64,000 bases of DNA. It comes from Manihot esculenta. Its lineage: Eukaryota; Streptophyta; Magnoliopsida; Malpighiales; Euphorbiaceae. Numbering within the stretch: position 1 is the stretch's first letter; every line of letters starts with the position of its first letter. Location of the stretch: the NCBI RefSeq assembly GCF_001659605.2, contig NC_035161.2, positions 5,164,265 through 5,228,264 of the forward strand. The letters run 5' to 3'. The translations under genes and the position numbers were made by a program. Below the pieces are notes generated by a model. That model was not told the DNA's origin. It ran no database searches and worked only from the letters and a program-made list of their open reading frames with translations. Shown here in pieces: positions 61,816 to 64,000 of this stretch.

Positions 61816-62220
61816 GTGAATACCTCATGAAGAACACACCATTGGAACTACTTTGTTTTGTTTCAATTACTAGTGAATAACTCCTACTTCTATATTTGGA
61901 TAAAGGAAAATGGAGAGAAAAAAAAAAAAGAAAAGAAATTTAATTTCCCTCCTTTCTCTTGTTTGAACATCAACTAAATCGGAAAAACATGAGAGAAATA
62001 GAGATAAATAAAAAGAAATCATATTTTTCAATTTCTTATATTTTGTCCAAAATATTTCTCTTTAAATCGATGGAAAATAGAAAAAAATAAATATTTTTCT
62101 CTATCATCTCATATTAAAATACTTAAATATTTTATTGTTTTAAAGCTTCTATTTATTAACTTGTGGAGGTATAATAGTCATTTTTTAACAATTTCCCTTG
62201 TCCTAATTATTAGATAAAGA

Positions 62221-62359
62221 TGTGGAGATAACAACATAGTTTAAATAGTAAACTGTTGTAACCATCTGTATTTCAAATTCCTTTTTCTTAGGATTAGATG
62301 ACTTTGCATTTGTGTATTTAACCACAGATATACATCAATAGAATACATCTTCTTCTGCA
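62221..62359 (+). repeat. Putative 5' LTR of the copia element (about 139 bp)
   Basis: Begins TGTGGAGATAAC and ends CTTCTGCA, six bases before the primer site. The length is short but within the range of Ale-type copia elements. The start cannot be confirmed without the 3' LTR. Confidence 0.6.
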
Positions 62360-62365
62360 TTCTTA

Positions 62366-62377
62366 TGGTATCAGAGC
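62366..62377 (+). other. Primer-binding site of the copia element
   Basis: TGGTATCAGAGC, complementary to the initiator tRNA-Met 3' end. Confidence 0.88.
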
Positions 62378-62444
62378 CTTCTGCTCAACAGCAAGTTTTT
62401 TTTTGCCGATCCTATATTTTCTGTTTCCCTTCTGTTTTGTCTTT

Positions 62445-64000
62445 ATGACGAATCCGACTGATATCTCTGCAGACAGTTCGGTTACCCCGTCTGTCGTTCC
62501 TACTATACTCACCAATCCTACTGAAACTCACCTTGTTTCCATTAATGCCACCGCTCAAGCTCCTCTCAAATTAACTGTCACGAATTACCAATCGTGGCAT
62601 ACTCAATGGTATTCTCTTTTGATCGGATATGATTTTCTCAAGCTTGTTGAAGTTCCTCTTCCTATCGATCTAGACAAAAGTTCTTATCAATTTCGGCAAG
62701 ATCAGCTCCTTCGCAGTGCTATCATTGCCTCTCTCTCCCCGGATATTGTTCCGTATGTGGTTGGCGAGAAAACCTCCTATGATGTTTGGAATACTCTCCA
62801 GAAAACTTATGCAAAACCATCTCAGGCTCGAATAATGAGTCTTCGAGAGTCTCTATTTCTAACCAAGAAAGGGACGATGTCCATTACTGAGTTTCTTCAG
62901 AAAATTAAGTCCATTACTACGACTCTTGCTGCCGCTGGTGTTACTGTCACCATGAATGAGACAGTTCTTCATGTTCTTCACGGGTTACCTGCCGAATATA
63001 AAGAAGTTTCGGCAGCAATTCGAGCTCGTGATTCAGCAATATCCTTTGATGATCTCCATGATAAACTTACTGATTTTGAAAGTCAGTTGAATCGTGACGT
63101 TGGATTCCCTGCTGCTTCCACCACAGTTAACTATACTGCAAAGAACAGAGTTGGATCGCCAACTGGTAATCGATCTCAAACTTCTGGAAATTCTTCGAAC
63201 TCATGGTCAGGTAACTCTACCAACTCTTCTACCTCAAAGAGTAGAATTAAATGCCAATTTTGTGATAAACCAGGTCATGTCACAAAACAATGTTTCAAGC
63301 TCCAAAAGTTGTTGCCGTGGCTATCCAATAATGACTCCAATACTAGGAACTCTGCATCTGTTGGTTCGAAACCACAAGTCAATTGTGTTACCAATAATAG
63401 GCAACATACTGATCCACGATGGGTTATGGATTCCGGAGCCAATCAGCATGTTGTGGATGACTTGAACAATCTGGCTATCCATTCGACTTATGAAGGGGAT
63501 GATACAGTTCTTCTTGGGGATGGTACATCTTGTTTAATCTCTCATGTTGGGACAGCTCATTTGGCTTCACAATCTACGCCTTTGTGTTTAAATGATGTCT
63601 TATGTGTACCTACTCTTGACAAGAATCTCATCTCTGTGTATAAGTTATGTGTTGATAATAATGTGGAGGTGACATTTAACCCATTTCTTTTTGCTGTGAA
63701 GGATTTGAACACGGGGGCGCTGCTAGCAAAAGGGAAGCCTGTTAACGGTATTTATGAATGGCCGCCCAATCTGTCAAGAGGTCATCCGAAGAGTATTGCC
63801 CATATTGTTTCTACTTCTCAGCCACTCTGGCATCAGAGACTTGGACATCCGTCCACCTCTATTTTGCGTATTATTTTGCAGAATTTTCAATTACCAGTCC
63901 TTAACAATAATTTCTTTTGTGATTCCTGTAAGTGCAATAAAATGCACAAGAGTCCATTTTTTGAATCCTCTATGTCTAGCTCTGCTCCATTGGAGTTAAT
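62445..64000 (+). CDS. Copia gag-pol polyprotein, 5' part, open to the window end
   Basis: The ATG at 62445 opens a frame that reaches base 64000 without a stop. Order: gag (UBN2-like) domain with NYQSWHTQWYSLLIG early and FLQKIKSITTTLAAAG midway; zinc knuckle CQFCDKPGHVTKQC (CX2CX4HX4C) at about 63250-63291; aspartic protease with DSGAN at about 63430; and the pre-integrase/HHCC zinc region with LWHQRLGHPS and CDSCKCNK near 63830-63940. Integrase, reverse transcriptase and RNase H should follow to the right. The gag-pol fusion encodes particle, protease and replication functions of the element. Confidence 0.9.
   Translation, partial: MTNPTDISADSSVTPSVVPTILTNPTETHLVSINATAQAPLKLTVTNYQSWHTQWYSLLIGYDFLKLVEVPLPIDLDKSSYQFRQDQLLRSAIIASLSPDIVPYVVGEKTSYDVWNTLQKTYAKPSQARIMSLRESLFLTKKGTMSITEFLQKIKSITTTLAAAGVTVTMNETVLHVLHGLPAEYKEVSAAIRARDSAISFDDLHDKLTDFESQLNRDVGFPAASTTVNYTAKNRVGSPTGNRSQTSGNSSNSWSGNSTNSSTSKSRIKCQFCDKPGHVTKQCFKLQKLLPWLSNNDSNTRNSASVGSKPQVNCVTNNRQHTDPRWVMDSGANQHVVDDLNNLAIHSTYEGDDTVLLGDGTSCLISHVGTAHLASQSTPLCLNDVLCVPTLDKNLISVYKLCVDNNVEVTFNPFLFAVKDLNTGALLAKGKPVNGIYEWPPNLSRGHPKSIAHIVSTSQPLWHQRLGHPSTSILRIILQNFQLPVLNNNFFCDSCKCNKMHKSPFFESSMSSSAPLEL

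Larger units (their letters stand above)
61429..62190. repeat. Duplicated block 2 (tRNA-Val plus TRAX fragment)
   Basis: The better-preserved copy of the block at 59867-60390. It retains about 170 bp of TRAX exon 2/intron 2 that block 1 has lost. Confidence 0.85.
62221..64000 (+). mobile_element. Ty1/copia retrotransposon (Ale-like), left part; runs off the window
   Basis: A short putative 5' LTR is followed by a tRNA-Met type primer site and a long uninterrupted gag-pol frame. Gag, protease and the pre-integrase zinc region appear in copia order. No stops or shifts are seen over about 518 codons, so this copy may be recent and possibly active. It cut into duplicated block 2. Confidence 0.88.

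Overview
This window looks like nuclear chromosomal DNA from a dicot plant. It has intron-containing genes with GT-AG splice sites, a plant organelle-editing (PPR-DYW) gene, plant LTR retrotransposon lineages and very AT-rich spacers full of small inverted-repeat transposons. The LTRs full of TTCGGCNGCCGAA palindromes and the general gene style remind me of Euphorbiaceae such as cassava or rubber tree. That is an impression, not something the sequence proves.

Layout. Bases 1-14909 are a nest of LTR retrotransposons. A Tat-type Ty3/gypsy element on the minus strand (5' LTR 14461-14909, gag-pol running leftward) was split inside its reverse transcriptase by a Tekay/Del-type Ty3 chromovirus on the plus strand (1-11653, 5' LTR cut by the window edge, 3' LTR 9368-11653). 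That element was itself split by a solo LTR (5114-7294) with a perfect 5-bp target duplication. Bases 14910-25300 are AT-rich spacer holding three hAT-like MITEs (8-bp target duplications) and Mutator-like MITEs (9-bp target duplications), one of which has swollen into a long purine microsatellite.

From 25.3 kb the genes begin, all protein genes on the plus strand: a SOB FIVE-LIKE (SOFL) gene at 25378; the plastid signal peptide peptidase SPPA in 13 exons (32829-42047); five tandem tRNA-Val(UAC) genes on the minus strand (44395-45151); a seven-exon translin-associated factor X (TRAX) gene (45302-50318) whose last splice acceptor is duplicated; and an intronless PPR-DYW gene (55618-58551) resembling Arabidopsis PCMP-H8. 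From 58.5 to 62.2 kb lies a degraded duplicate of the SPPA-flank/tRNA/TRAX neighbourhood, with two more tRNA-Val genes and a TRAX exon-2 fragment. The window ends in an apparently intact Ty1/copia element (62221 to beyond 64000).

The genes are not an operon and need not act together. The tRNA array, TRAX and the duplicated block form one evolutionary story; TRAX with translin is known in other eukaryotes as the C3PO RNase, which acts on tRNA processing by-products and small RNA passenger strands. SPPA and the PPR protein are both predicted organelle proteins.
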